DNA from: Catonella sp963545085
GTDB taxonomy: Bacteria; Bacillota; Clostridia; Lachnospirales; Lachnospiraceae
Length of the DNA stretch: 64,000 bases
Assembly: GCA_963545085.1 (NCBI GenBank)
Contig: CAUUHV010000001.1
Span: 124,001-188,000, forward strand
Direction of reading: 5' to 3'
Shown piece after piece: positions 33,430 to 42,059 of this stretch. Numbering within the stretch: position 1 is the first letter of the stretch; each line of letters opens with the position of its first letter. The notes beneath the pieces were generated by a model. The model searched no databases and was not told the DNA's origin. It was given only the letters and a program-made list of their open reading frames with translations. A program made the translations under genes and the position numbers.

Positions 33430-34203
33430 TCAGGTTTCAAAATCTTCTTCAGCCAGCTTTAAAAGCGACGAGCGTTTGTAGGAGCTGCTCATTACAACGT
33501 ATAGAAGATTTTTCATATTTCTTGTTTCAGCGGCATTTATAACCTTTCTTACAGCGACTTCGACTTCTTCTTCAGATTTAAGACCGCTTATAAGCTTTTT
33601 TAGAGAAATTTTATCGGACTCCGTAATCTCGTAATCATCGGCAGCAAGAATGGAAACGGCTAATTTAAGATAATTTTCGTCCGGCTCGGAGTCGGCGGTG
33701 TGTATTTCTTTTGAAAGCCTGCAGCCTCTTTTAATATCCGTAAGATATTTTTCTTTAAGTATAGGAGCGTATTTATCAAAAGCGGTTTCGCCGAACCATT
33801 CCATAAGCATCATACATTCAGAAAGACAGGATGAATAATCTCCGACTTTATCATAAAGTAAGGCGAGCTTAAAGCCGTATTCTTCAATATAATCAATCCT
33901 TTTAACGGCAACCAGATCCGATATAAGCACCGAATCGGCTTTTTTCATGTACTCATCAAGCTTATAACGAAGAATAAGCGAGTCTACCGTTTCTCCGTAC
34001 TTATTTACGAAAGAAAGATAGCATTCCTCAGCCTTTATAAGCTCCCTCGTTTTCAGGTAAAGCTCACATAGCTTATAAAGAAATTTTTTGGATTTGTGCT
34101 CCTTATATATTGCAGTAAGAGAATTTACCGCCTCACTGAATTTGCCGCGTTTTTCAAGAGCCTCTATTCGTTTGAACGCGTCGGCAACAGATAAATCAGA
34201 CAT
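33430..34203 (-). CDS. TPR-like helical repeat protein
   Basis: 257 residues, all helical, with two to three tetratricopeptide-like helix pairs in the first 150 residues (KRGKFSEAVNSLTAIYKEH, LYLKTRELIKAEECYLSFV, LYDKVGDYSSCLSECMMLM). Such repeats usually mediate protein contacts. The start is set at ATG 34203 with GAAGGAG upstream, not at the longer frame from 34257, because that extension overlaps the upstream gene and adds no family-like sequence. Last gene of a three-gene minus-strand operon. Function unknown. Confidence 0.7.
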   Translation of the reverse strand: MSDLSVADAFKRIEALEKRGKFSEAVNSLTAIYKEHKSKKFLYKLCELYLKTRELIKAEECYLSFVNKYGETVDSLILRYKLDEYMKKADSVLISDLVAVKRIDYIEEYGFKLALLYDKVGDYSSCLSECMMLMEWFGETAFDKYAPILKEKYLTDIKRGCRLSKEIHTADSEPDENYLKLAVSILAADDYEITESDKISLKKLISGLKSEEEVEVAVRKVINAAETRNMKNLLYVVMSSSYKRSSLLKLAEEDFET

Positions 34204-34205
34204 TT

Positions 34206-34763
34206 CTACTCCTTCAATTCCCCGGTTAAAAGAGAATAACGGAAGCAATCCTTCCATTCTCCGTCAATCATTACATGCTTTCTGGAAATTCCCTCTTTTA
34301 CAAAGCCCAGATGCTTGGCAAGCCTTATGGAGGGATAGTTGTTTACCGATATTAAAGCCTCTATCCGATGTATGTCGTTATCCTTTTGCATACTCGAAAC
34401 GGCGGCTTTTACGGCTTCATGGGCAAGCCCCGTGCCGCCGTAAGCTTTATCTATTTTATAGCCTATCTGGCAGGCTTTAAAATCGCCCTTTAATATATCC
34501 TGAAAAGAAACCGAGCCTATGATTTTATCAGGCATATCCTTTATGGAAAACCAGTATCTTATATGCCTGTTTTTTAACGCAAGCTTAAACTCAAGATCAA
34601 GAAAACCCGACAAAAATTCTTCGGATAAAAACTTTTCTGTAATTCCCGGCTCCCATTCGGAAAAAAATTCAAGGTTCCTTTCATAAAAGGGAAGTATAGC
34701 CGAAGTATAGCTTGAATTAAGAACACGTAAAAAAAGCCTGTCGGACTCCAATTCAAATTTCAT
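34206..34763 (-). CDS. GNAT N-acetyltransferase (RimJ/RimL type)
   Basis: Transfers an acetyl group from acetyl-CoA to an amine. 185 residues starting LESDRLFLRVLN, with IIGSVSFQDI, the acetyl-CoA loop (IDKAYGGTGLAHEAVKAAV) and the late NNYPSIRLAKHLGFVKEG motif typical of RimJ-like enzymes. The substrate could be a protein N-terminus or a small molecule. Two-base gaps on both sides show a tight operon. Confidence 0.85.
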   Translation of the reverse strand: MKFELESDRLFLRVLNSSYTSAILPFYERNLEFFSEWEPGITEKFLSEEFLSGFLDLEFKLALKNRHIRYWFSIKDMPDKIIGSVSFQDILKGDFKACQIGYKIDKAYGGTGLAHEAVKAAVSSMQKDNDIHRIEALISVNNYPSIRLAKHLGFVKEGISRKHVMIDGEWKDCFRYSLLTGELKE

Positions 34764-34765
34764 CT

Positions 34766-35083
34766 TTACTCCGCATAGTGTACAGGAATGAGCTCACATG
34801 ATACAACTTCGGTATCCTTTACATTAAAAAAGCTTCCTTTTGCCATCCTGTATACATGAGCTCCTTTTAAATAAGCGATTTTCACATCGGAAGCTATCAT
34901 TTTCTCCACGGACTTTAAGAATTTATTATAAATCTCGGAATCCATAGGGATAAGGTAATCATGCTTTTTATGCTCCGTATATAATACGGCAAAGCCTATT
35001 TTATTAAACCTCAGCCCGTAGAAGGTACAGATTTCAATCTCTTCGGTATTATTTTCAGCAAAACAGTTGAACTTAAGAAACAT
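34766..35083 (-). CDS. Hypothetical protein, first gene of a minus-strand operon
   Basis: 105 residues, mixed alpha/beta, no membrane segment and no motif I recognise. A GAGGGAGG site precedes the ATG. Function unknown. Confidence 0.6.
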   Translation of the reverse strand: MFLKFNCFAENNTEEIEICTFYGLRFNKIGFAVLYTEHKKHDYLIPMDSEIYNKFLKSVEKMIASDVKIAYLKGAHVYRMAKGSFFNVKDTEVVSCELIPVHYAE

Positions 35084-35132
35084 AATTTAAGCCTCCCTCA
35101 TATAATCAAGTATAAAAACGGGTCACATTTAT

Positions 35133-35160
35133 ATTATAACAGAAATACCGTGACTTGAAA
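35133..35160 (-). promoter_or_regulatory. Promoter of the minus-strand three-gene operon
   Basis: Minus strand: TTTCAA (35155-35160), a 16-base spacer, TATAAT (35133-35138) with an extended TG two bases before it. About 50 bases before the first ATG. Confidence 0.6.
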
Positions 35161-35210
35161 GCTGATTTTAAAAAAAGTGTTAAATTTGAAAATAGTGCAA
35201 ATACGGTTTG

Positions 35211-35223
35211 TTACTGTTATAAT
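35211..35223 (+). promoter_or_regulatory. Extended -10 promoter of the decarboxylase cluster
   Basis: TG-T-TATAAT with the hexamer at 35218-35223; no clear -35. Divergent from the minus-strand promoter at 35133-35160. Confidence 0.5.
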
Positions 35224-35263
35224 GGTTTACAGGGAATGATTCAAAGATAGGGAGCTTAGACGG

Positions 35264-36778
35264 ATGAAGGAAAAGACTTCGCTTTACGGCGCGCTTGTGG
35301 AAAATGCGAACAGTGATTTTTACCCTTTTCACATGCCCGGGCATAAAAGAAATAGAAAGCTGATTAAGGAATCAAAGCTTTGGAAAGATGATATAACGCC
35401 TTATGATATAGATATAACCGAGATAGACGAATTTGATAATCTTCACGAAGCAAGCGGGCTTATAAGAGAGGGTGAGAAATTAGCCGAGGAAATTTACGGA
35501 GCGAAAAGGACATTTTTTACCGTAAACGGGAGCACGGGCTCCATACTTGCAGGAATCGGAGCGATTACGGAAAGAGGAGATACCGTCCTTGTTTCGAGAA
35601 ATTGTCATAGAGCGGTATATAACGCTGTAGAACTTTACGGATTGAACCCTTTGTATTTGGCGGGAAAAGTTGACGAGTACGGAGTTTACGGCAGTATAAA
35701 GCCTGAAGATGTTCTGTGTACATTTGAAAAAGCGGAAGCGGAAAACGTAAAAATAACTCTTACGGTAATAACTTCTCCGACTTATGAGGGAACGGTTTCG
35801 GATATAAGAAAAATATCTGAAATTTGTCACGGATACGGAAGCCTGCTTTTTGTGGACGAGGCTCACGGGGCACATTTCGGTATGCATAAAGAGGGTTTTT
35901 TTCCGGAAACGGCGGTAAGACTCGGCGCTGATATTGTGGTACAGAGCCTTCATAAAACAATGCCGGTTTACACCCAGACCTCTCTGCTTCATATATGCAC
36001 GGAGGATAACAGTGTAGAGGAAAGGATTAAAAGGCAGCTTGATATTTTGGAAACCTCAAGTCCGTCTTATATAATGATGTCCGGGATGGAAAAAGCGTTA
36101 AGGCTTATTAAGGAAAACGGTAAAGCGCTTTTTTCGGAATATGTCGGACGGCTTAAAGCTTTTTATAAAGAGGCTGAAAAATTAAAAAGGATTAAAATAT
36201 ACGGATTATTACTTGAGGAAAAGCGGAAAAGAAATGTATTCCGGTACGACAGAGGAAAACTTGTAATAAGTGCAGGCAAAAATAGCGGAAGTCCGCTTTA
36301 TAAAACGCTTTATGAGGATTATCATCTGGTATGCGAGATGAAGTCAAAAGACTATGTGATAGCTATGACAAGTCTTTTTGATGACGATGAGGGTTTCAAC
36401 AGACTTAAAAAAGCGCTCTTTCTTGTAGATGAAAAACTTGATAAGACGGAGAATGTCGATTATACTGCAGATAGCGTTCCGTTAAAAATCAGAGCGACTC
36501 TTCCCGCTATGAGGTTTATACCGGCAGAGGCGGCGAAGCTTGTAAGAAAAAGCGGGAAAAAATTCATTAGTGAGCTTAAGGATGCTTTAGGAGAGGTTTC
36601 AGCAGATTATGTATACTGTTATCCTCCGGGAATACCGATTATAGTTCCGGGAGAGGTCATAGACGAAGAAACGGTTTCTGTAATTTTAAGAAATAAAGAA
36701 GCGGGAATAAATATAAGCGGAGGTTCTGACGGTAATGGGATATTTGTATGTGCTGATGGGAAAGAGCGCGACGGGTAA
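35264..36778 (+). CDS. Orn/Lys/Arg decarboxylase family protein (YaaO type)
   Basis: PLP enzyme of fold type I that decarboxylates a basic amino acid, giving a polyamine precursor such as agmatine or cadaverine. The N-terminal HMPGHKRN motif, the Asp-His pair in VDEAHGAHFG and the PLP lysine in QSLHKTMPVYTQ are present. A C-terminal domain with YPPGIPIIVPGE follows. 504 residues fits the short YaaO-like group. It opens the same cluster as yaaO in Bacillus. Which amino acid is used cannot be decided from sequence. Confidence 0.92.
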   Translation: MKEKTSLYGALVENANSDFYPFHMPGHKRNRKLIKESKLWKDDITPYDIDITEIDEFDNLHEASGLIREGEKLAEEIYGAKRTFFTVNGSTGSILAGIGAITERGDTVLVSRNCHRAVYNAVELYGLNPLYLAGKVDEYGVYGSIKPEDVLCTFEKAEAENVKITLTVITSPTYEGTVSDIRKISEICHGYGSLLFVDEAHGAHFGMHKEGFFPETAVRLGADIVVQSLHKTMPVYTQTSLLHICTEDNSVEERIKRQLDILETSSPSYIMMSGMEKALRLIKENGKALFSEYVGRLKAFYKEAEKLKRIKIYGLLLEEKRKRNVFRYDRGKLVISAGKNSGSPLYKTLYEDYHLVCEMKSKDYVIAMTSLFDDDEGFNRLKKALFLVDEKLDKTENVDYTADSVPLKIRATLPAMRFIPAEAAKLVRKSGKKFISELKDALGEVSADYVYCYPPGIPIIVPGEVIDEETVSVILRNKEAGINISGGSDGNGIFVCADGKERDG

Positions 36779-37328
36779 GGACAGCATTTACGGAGAGCTT
36801 ACGAATAAGCTTCCCTCAGGGCTGAAAACAGCCGTTATTTATACCACGAGACCTGTAAGAAGCGGGGAAAAGAACGGCGTTGAATATAATTTTGTCACGA
36901 AAAAGGAACTTGACGATTTTAAAAGAAGCGGAAAACTTATAGAAAGCAGATGTTTTAACACGGTAATGGGCGAATGGTATTATTTTACGGCGGATGACGG
37001 AGAAATAAGGCTTGATGAGGGAGACTATATTTTAATAAACACTCTTTACGGCTTTACCAAAATACGTGATTACTACGGCAAAGACAAGGTTTATCCGATA
37101 TATATGGAAATATCCGATAAAGAGAGAATGCACAGAGCCGTCCGCAGGGAAGATAAGGAGAAAAATCCGAATTACGCGGAGCTTTGCAGAAGGTTTTTGG
37201 CGGATAATGAAGATTTTTCTGAGGAAAACCTGAAAAGGGCGGGAGTGAGCGAAGAATTCAGGTTTATAAATGATGATTTTGATGAATGCGCGGAGAAGAT
37301 AAAGAACTTCATACTTAGCAAAAAATAA
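36735..37328 (+). CDS. Guanylate-kinase-like nucleotide kinase
   Basis: P-loop kinase of 197 residues. The N-terminal strand and Walker A read YLYVLMGKSATGKDS. The GMP-binding region IYTTRPVRSGEKNGVEYNFV, with Tyr and Arg as in guanylate kinases, follows. It occupies the place where Bacillus has thymidylate kinase (tmk) between yaaO and yaaR. The loop after Walker A and the lid differ from typical Gmk, so it may be a paralogue. It overlaps the decarboxylase by 44 bases, an unusually long overlap; the start is kept because a later Met would cut the first strand. Confidence 0.8.
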   Translation: MGYLYVLMGKSATGKDSIYGELTNKLPSGLKTAVIYTTRPVRSGEKNGVEYNFVTKKELDDFKRSGKLIESRCFNTVMGEWYYFTADDGEIRLDEGDYILINTLYGFTKIRDYYGKDKVYPIYMEISDKERMHRAVRREDKEKNPNYAELCRRFLADNEDFSEENLKRAGVSEEFRFINDDFDECAEKIKNFILSKK

Positions 37329-37338
37329 GGAGGGTGTT

Positions 37339-37779
37339 ATGGATATAAAGGTAAATCCGTTACTTATGCCCGCTCCGACGGAGACGGAGAATAAAGTCCG
37401 TGCTGACGACGGACAGTTTAAATTCACCCTTATTAAAAATATAGAGGATAACGCCCTTGCGGAAAGGCTTACTGCAGTAATGCAATCTATAGCCGCGGAA
37501 GGAAAGAAGCTGAAAAAGCATATGGATATAAGGGATATGAAACATTACCGCGGGCTTATAAAGGAATTTTTAAATGAGGTGCTTACGAGGTCGCATCAGT
37601 TTTCAAGAGAAAATTATCTGGACAGACGAGGCAGACACAGGGTTTACGGCATAATAAGGATAATAGATAAAGACCTTGACGAACTGGCGGAAGAACTTGT
37701 CAAGGACGAGAAGGACGGAATAGCTATACTCGGAAAGGTGGATGAAATTCAGGGGCTTTTGCTTGATATTTTCACCTGA
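37339..37779 (+). CDS. yaaR: YaaR family protein (DUF327)
   Basis: 146 residues, helical, with the family motif DIRDMKHYRGLIKEFLNEV followed by RRGRHRVYGIIRIIDKDLDELAE. Function unknown in Bacillus as well, but its place between a nucleotide kinase and holB is conserved. AAGGAGG lies nine bases before the ATG. Confidence 0.9.
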   Translation: MDIKVNPLLMPAPTETENKVRADDGQFKFTLIKNIEDNALAERLTAVMQSIAAEGKKLKKHMDIRDMKHYRGLIKEFLNEVLTRSHQFSRENYLDRRGRHRVYGIIRIIDKDLDELAEELVKDEKDGIAILGKVDEIQGLLLDIFT

Positions 37780-37789
37780 AAGGAGTTTT

Positions 37790-38815
37790 ATGGACAGAGA
37801 AATTATGGGAAATACCGAAGTTATAGGAAGAGAAAGTCTTACGGAATATATGCGGGCGGCGGCAGGCACGGATAAGCTCTCGCATGCTTATATATTTGAG
37901 GGTGAAAAGGGTATAGGCAAGCTGTTTTTAGCGAAATATTTCGCAAAGCTCATACTTTGTACCGACAAAAAAAATTTGGAATATGGTTTAAAAAGAGTAA
38001 GCGCGTGCGGAGTTTGCATTTCGTGTAAACAGACGAACAGCGGAAATAATCCGGATATAATATATGTTGAGCATGAAAACCCGAAGCTTATAAGCGTTGA
38101 TGATATAAGAAAGCAGGTGGTTGCCGATGTAGGTATACTTCCATTCAGCTCTAAATATAAGATATATATAATTAAAGATGCGGAAAAAATGAACGAGCAG
38201 GCTCAAAACGCTATTTTAAAGACTATTGAGGAGCCGCCGGAATATGTTATAATAATTCTTTTATCGGCAAATAAGGGAAAACTTTTGCAGACGGTGAAGT
38301 CAAGATGCGTATTGCTTGACATCAAACCTGTTGATAAAAATGTAATAAAGGAGTATCTTATAAAGAAGTATGCTTCTCCCGATTATGCCGCCGAGGTTGC
38401 GGCGGAGTTTTCGGCGGGAAATATAGGCAGAGCCGTAAGATATGTAACCGAGGGCGATTTTACGGAAATGAAGGATGAAATCGTAAGGCTTATGAGACGG
38501 CTTGACAATGAGAGATTAAGCTCGGTGATAGAGAGTGTTAAGAGTCTTGAGGGCTATAAGAACGAAATAAAAGACTGCATAGACTTAATGAAGCTGTGGT
38601 TCAGGGATATGTTGGTTTTAAAAGCTACAGGGGACGCAAACCGACTTTTATTTAAAAATGAATACAATGTTCTTAAGGAACAGGCAAACATAAGGAGCTA
38701 TTTGGCTGTTGAGGAAGCTCTGGAGGCTATGGAGAAGGCTAAACAGAGACTTGACGCGAATGTGAATTTCGATACGGTTATGGAGCTTATGTTTATGCGT
38801 ATGAAAGAAAAGTAG
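37790..38815 (+). CDS. holB: DNA polymerase III delta' subunit
   Basis: Clamp-loader subunit. The AAA+ N-terminus has HAYIFEGEKGIGK, a four-cysteine zinc module (LILC, then SACGVCISC) and the sensor SRC motif (VKSRC). The start is ATG 37790 with AAGGAG upstream (341 aa); the in-frame ATG at 37742 lies inside yaaR and is not used. One base separates its stop from ricT. Confidence 0.92.
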   Translation: MDREIMGNTEVIGRESLTEYMRAAAGTDKLSHAYIFEGEKGIGKLFLAKYFAKLILCTDKKNLEYGLKRVSACGVCISCKQTNSGNNPDIIYVEHENPKLISVDDIRKQVVADVGILPFSSKYKIYIIKDAEKMNEQAQNAILKTIEEPPEYVIIILLSANKGKLLQTVKSRCVLLDIKPVDKNVIKEYLIKKYASPDYAAEVAAEFSAGNIGRAVRYVTEGDFTEMKDEIVRLMRRLDNERLSSVIESVKSLEGYKNEIKDCIDLMKLWFRDMLVLKATGDANRLLFKNEYNVLKEQANIRSYLAVEEALEAMEKAKQRLDANVNFDTVMELMFMRMKEK

Positions 38816-38816
38816 A

Positions 38817-39734
38817 ATGGAGCAGGTGATGGTTACAGTTATAGGAGTAAGATTTAAGAGGGCGGGGAAAGTATACTTCTTCTCCCCCGGAGATCTTGAT
38901 ATAAAGGCGGGAATGCATGTTATTGTGGAAACCGCAAGAGGTGTTGAGTACGGAAGCGTAGCGTTAGGCAGAAAAGAAATTGAGGATGATAAGGTGATAC
39001 AGCCGTTAAAGGCTGTAATGCGAATTGCCACTGCGGAGGATGCCGAAACGGACGCCGCAAACAGAATAAGAGAAAAAGAGGCTTATGATGTATGCCTTGA
39101 GAAAATCAGAAAGCATGAGCTTGCAATGAAGCTTATCGCCTGTGAATACACCTTTGACAATAATAAAGTTATGTTTTATTTCACGGCGGACGGAAGAATA
39201 GATTTCAGAGAGCTTGTAAAGGATCTTGCTTTTGTATTCAAGACGAGAATAGAGTTAAGACAGGTCGGTGTAAGGGACGAGGCGAAGATGAGAGGAGGCG
39301 TGGGTATCTGCGGCAGACCTCTTTGCTGTCATTCTTATCTTTCGGAATTTATACCGGTTTCCATAAAAATGGCAAAGGAGCAGAATCTTTCACTTAATCC
39401 GAGTAAAATTTCGGGAGTTTGCGGCAGGCTTATGTGTTGCCTTAAAAACGAGGAGGAGGCTTATGAGCATCTTAACTCTCTGTTGCCGGAGGTCGGCGAT
39501 ACAGTCGAAACACCTTACGGAGTTAAAGGAGAAGTGAGTTCCGTGAGCGTCCTTAAGCAGCTTGTAAAGGTGATTGTGGACGGAGAAGGCGGAAATAAAG
39601 AGATTTTCGAATATAAGGTATCGGAGCTTAAATTTAAGCCTAAGAAAAGGAGAAGAGATAAAGAACCCGAGTCGTCCGAGATAAAGGCTTTAGAAGCTCT
39701 TGAAAGGGCGGAGAGCAATGCTCATTTATATTGA
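38817..39734 (+). CDS. ricT: PSP1-domain protein RicT (YaaT)
   Basis: 305 residues with the PSP1 C-terminal domain. The cysteine-rich signature VGICGRPLCCHSYL, then GVCGRLMCCLKNE, is fully kept. In Bacillus RicT works with RicA and RicF in an Fe-S complex affecting RNase Y-dependent mRNA processing and development. It has the conserved place after holB. The usual neighbour yabA is not seen here. Confidence 0.93.
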   Translation: MEQVMVTVIGVRFKRAGKVYFFSPGDLDIKAGMHVIVETARGVEYGSVALGRKEIEDDKVIQPLKAVMRIATAEDAETDAANRIREKEAYDVCLEKIRKHELAMKLIACEYTFDNNKVMFYFTADGRIDFRELVKDLAFVFKTRIELRQVGVRDEAKMRGGVGICGRPLCCHSYLSEFIPVSIKMAKEQNLSLNPSKISGVCGRLMCCLKNEEEAYEHLNSLLPEVGDTVETPYGVKGEVSSVSVLKQLVKVIVDGEGGNKEIFEYKVSELKFKPKKRRRDKEPESSEIKALEALERAESNAHLY

Positions 39735-39749
39735 AAATCAGGAGGCGAA

Positions 39750-40508
39750 ATGATGGATTTTTGCTTAAAAGAAGGCGAACGCTCTTACGACCTCGAAATA
39801 AGCGGATTAAAAATCATTCAATCCTCCGATAAATTCCGTTTCGGTATGGACGCGGTGCTTTTATCGGGGTTTGCCCGTGTTAAAAAAGGTGAAAGAGTGG
39901 CGGATTTGGGAACAGGAACCGGCATTATTCCGCTTTTATTATATGCGAAAACGGAGGCGGCTTCTTTTGTCGGACTTGAGATACAAAAAGAAAGTGTCGA
40001 TATGGCAAGGCGAAGCATAGCGGGAAATAAGATACCTGAAAGCTCCGAAACCGAAAGAACGATAAAAATAGTTGAAGGGGATATAAAGGAAGCTGTAAAT
40101 ATTTTCGGAAAACAAAGCTTTGATATTGTAACCTCAAATCCTCCTTATATGACGGCAGGACACGGAATCAAAAATCCCGAAGCGCCCAAGAGTATAGCGA
40201 GGCATGAGGTTTTATGTACGTTAAGCGATGTAGTGAAGGCGACAGCGGAGATTTTAAAACCCGACGGCAGATTTTTTATGATACACAGACCGTTCAGATT
40301 GCCTGAAATCTTTGAGGAATTAAGGAAAAACCGCCTTGAGCCTAAGCGTATGCGATTGGTACATCCTTATGCGGATAAGGAGCCGAATATGGTTATGATA
40401 GAGGCTGTAAAGTACGGCAAACCGAGGCTTGAAATTGAAAAACCCCTTTTTGTTTTTGTAAAAGAGGGAGAGTATTCGGAAGAATTAAAAAAGGATTACG
40501 GGTTTTAG
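39750..40508 (+). CDS. tRNA1(Val) adenine-N6 methyltransferase family (YabB/TrmN6)
   Basis: SAM-dependent N6-adenine methyltransferase of 252 residues. SAM loop DLGTGTGIIPLLL and the catalytic NPPY motif (VTSNPPYMTAG) are both present. E. coli TrmN6 modifies A37 of tRNA1-Val; the Bacillus homologue yabB holds the same place before rsmI. An AGGAGG site lies eight bases before the first of two adjacent ATG codons. Confidence 0.88.
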   Translation: MMDFCLKEGERSYDLEISGLKIIQSSDKFRFGMDAVLLSGFARVKKGERVADLGTGTGIIPLLLYAKTEAASFVGLEIQKESVDMARRSIAGNKIPESSETERTIKIVEGDIKEAVNIFGKQSFDIVTSNPPYMTAGHGIKNPEAPKSIARHEVLCTLSDVVKATAEILKPDGRFFMIHRPFRLPEIFEELRKNRLEPKRMRLVHPYADKEPNMVMIEAVKYGKPRLEIEKPLFVFVKEGEYSEELKKDYGF

Positions 40509-40532
40509 ATAATATAAAACAGGAGCTTTAAA

Positions 40533-41378
40533 ATGGCGGGAATGTTATATTTATGTGCTACTCCTATAGGAAATCTTGAGGATATAACCTTAAGAGTGAT
40601 AAGAACGCTTAAGGAGGTTGACTTAATTGCGGCGGAGGATACAAGAAATTCGGTAAAGCTCTGTAATCATTTTGAAATAAATACCCCGCTCACAAGCTAC
40701 CATGAGCATAATAAATATGATAAAGCGGCTTATCTCGTTAAAAGAATGTTAAACGGTGAAAATGTGGCGCTTATAACCGATGCGGGTACGCCGGGAATTT
40801 CCGACCCGGGAGAAGAGCTTGTAAAGCAGGCTTACGCGGCGGGAATAACGGTAACTTCTCTTCCCGGAGCGGCGGCTCTTATTACCGCGCTTACAATTTC
40901 GGGACTTTCTACGGACAGATTTGTTTTTGACGGATTCCTGCCGTCGGACAGGAAAAAGAGAGCGGCAGCTTTAAATTCCCTTATAAAAGAGACAAGGACA
41001 GTTATCCTTTATGAGGCTCCGCATAGACTTAAAAAGACCCTGAATGAGCTTTATCTTGCCCTCGGTGAACGGAGAATAAGTATAGTAAAAGAACTTACAA
41101 AGCGTCACGAAAATGTTTTAGCGACAAGGCTTGGTGAAGCTGCGGATTTTTATGAAGTAAATGAGCCTAAGGGAGAATTTGTGCTTGTGCTTGAAGGAAG
41201 AAACTGCGAGGAGATAAAAAAGGAAAAGGAGGAGTCATTTAAAAGCCTTGATTTAAATGAACACATGAAAATTTATCTTGATAAGGGAATGGATAAAAAG
41301 GAGGCTATGAAGGCGGTAGCAAAGGATAGGGGAGTTCCTAAAAGAGAGGTATACAACGCTTTGTTAAAAACGGAATGA
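40533..41378 (+). CDS. rsmI: 16S rRNA 2'-O-methyltransferase RsmI
   Basis: Methylates the ribose of C1402 in 16S rRNA. The N-terminus LYLCATPIGNLEDIT, then DLIAAEDTRNSVKL, LITDAGTPGISDPGE and SLPGAAALITAL are the family motifs of this tetrapyrrole-methylase-fold enzyme. 281 residues, full length. Last gene of the cluster. Confidence 0.96.
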   Translation: MAGMLYLCATPIGNLEDITLRVIRTLKEVDLIAAEDTRNSVKLCNHFEINTPLTSYHEHNKYDKAAYLVKRMLNGENVALITDAGTPGISDPGEELVKQAYAAGITVTSLPGAAALITALTISGLSTDRFVFDGFLPSDRKKRAAALNSLIKETRTVILYEAPHRLKKTLNELYLALGERRISIVKELTKRHENVLATRLGEAADFYEVNEPKGEFVLVLEGRNCEEIKKEKEESFKSLDLNEHMKIYLDKGMDKKEAMKAVAKDRGVPKREVYNALLKTE

Positions 41379-41431
41379 AACGCTTTATGACATTTGCGGA
41401 TCGAATTTAAAAACATAGCGTTTTATTTTTT
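41376..41431. terminator. Terminator between rsmI and the AbrB-type gene
   Basis: AAACGCTTTATG / CATAGCGTTT pairing across a loop of about 24 bases, followed by TTATTTTTT. It overlaps the rsmI stop and lies 16 bases from the convergent abrB-type stop. Confidence 0.6.
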
Positions 41432-41446
41432 CAGAATCGGAAAGAA

Positions 41447-41710
41447 CTAATCCAATAATCCCGCCATTTTGGCTAACTCTACTATGGACTGCCCGGATAT
41501 TTTTCTGCCGTTGTATTCATAGGAGTCCTCCATACATATATTATTTCCGAAAACATCATCTGCAGTATGCTTTTTTAAAATTATATACTCCCTGTCCGCT
41601 AAAATTTCAATTTCATCGTTGTCATTTATTCCTGCAATCCGTCTGAATTCCACAGGAAGCGTAACTCTGCCTAAATTATCCAATTTTTTAACTATAACAG
41701 GATTTTTCAT
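41447..41710 (-). CDS. AbrB/SpoVT-family transition-state regulator
   Basis: DNA-binding protein of 87 residues. The N-terminal swapped-hairpin domain is clear: KKLDNLGRVTLPVEFRRIAG, then DEIEILADREYIILKK. The 35-residue C-terminal tail is likely for multimerisation. In Bacillus abrB also follows the yabB-yazA-rsmI genes in reverse orientation, so its position is conserved. Targets are unknown. Only a weak CAGGGGT ribosome site precedes the ATG. Confidence 0.9.
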   Translation of the reverse strand: MKNPVIVKKLDNLGRVTLPVEFRRIAGINDNDEIEILADREYIILKKHTADDVFGNNICMEDSYEYNGRKISGQSIVELAKMAGLLD

Positions 41711-41970
41711 GATTAAATACCCCTGAAAGAATAATAGATATAAAAAACAGCTTAAAAATAACCTGAATTATTCAATAAATATCAGATGATTACACATATT
41801 AAGAAATCAGTTCGGTTTAATGTGAATATTGAGATTTAATTTAAAATATTTTAGATGCTGTTACATATAATGTAAAGATGTTAATAAAGAGACAATCTTC
41901 AAGCTTTCACGGATGTTCGATAAAAGCTGTCGGGGAGATGAAACGAGAGACGGTTAAATGCTCTATAGAA
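41711..41970. other. AT-rich intergenic region upstream of the AbrB-type gene
   Basis: No convincing gene is present. The region should hold the leftward promoter of the AbrB-type gene, but no pair of hexamers stands out. Confidence 0.4.
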
Positions 41971-42029
41971 TGAAAAAGAACCCGCAAAAGCATAATCAGC
42001 GGAGGCTTAAGATTACAAAATTTGCGGGT
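41971..42029 (-). terminator. Terminator of the second chemoreceptor gene
   Basis: On the minus strand GACCCGCAAA pairs with TTTGCGGGTT across a loop of about 31 bases, followed by CTTTTTC. It starts about 30 bases after the receptor stop. Confidence 0.65.
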
Positions 42030-42059
42030 CTCTATACAAAAATTGGAAACAGACTGTTC

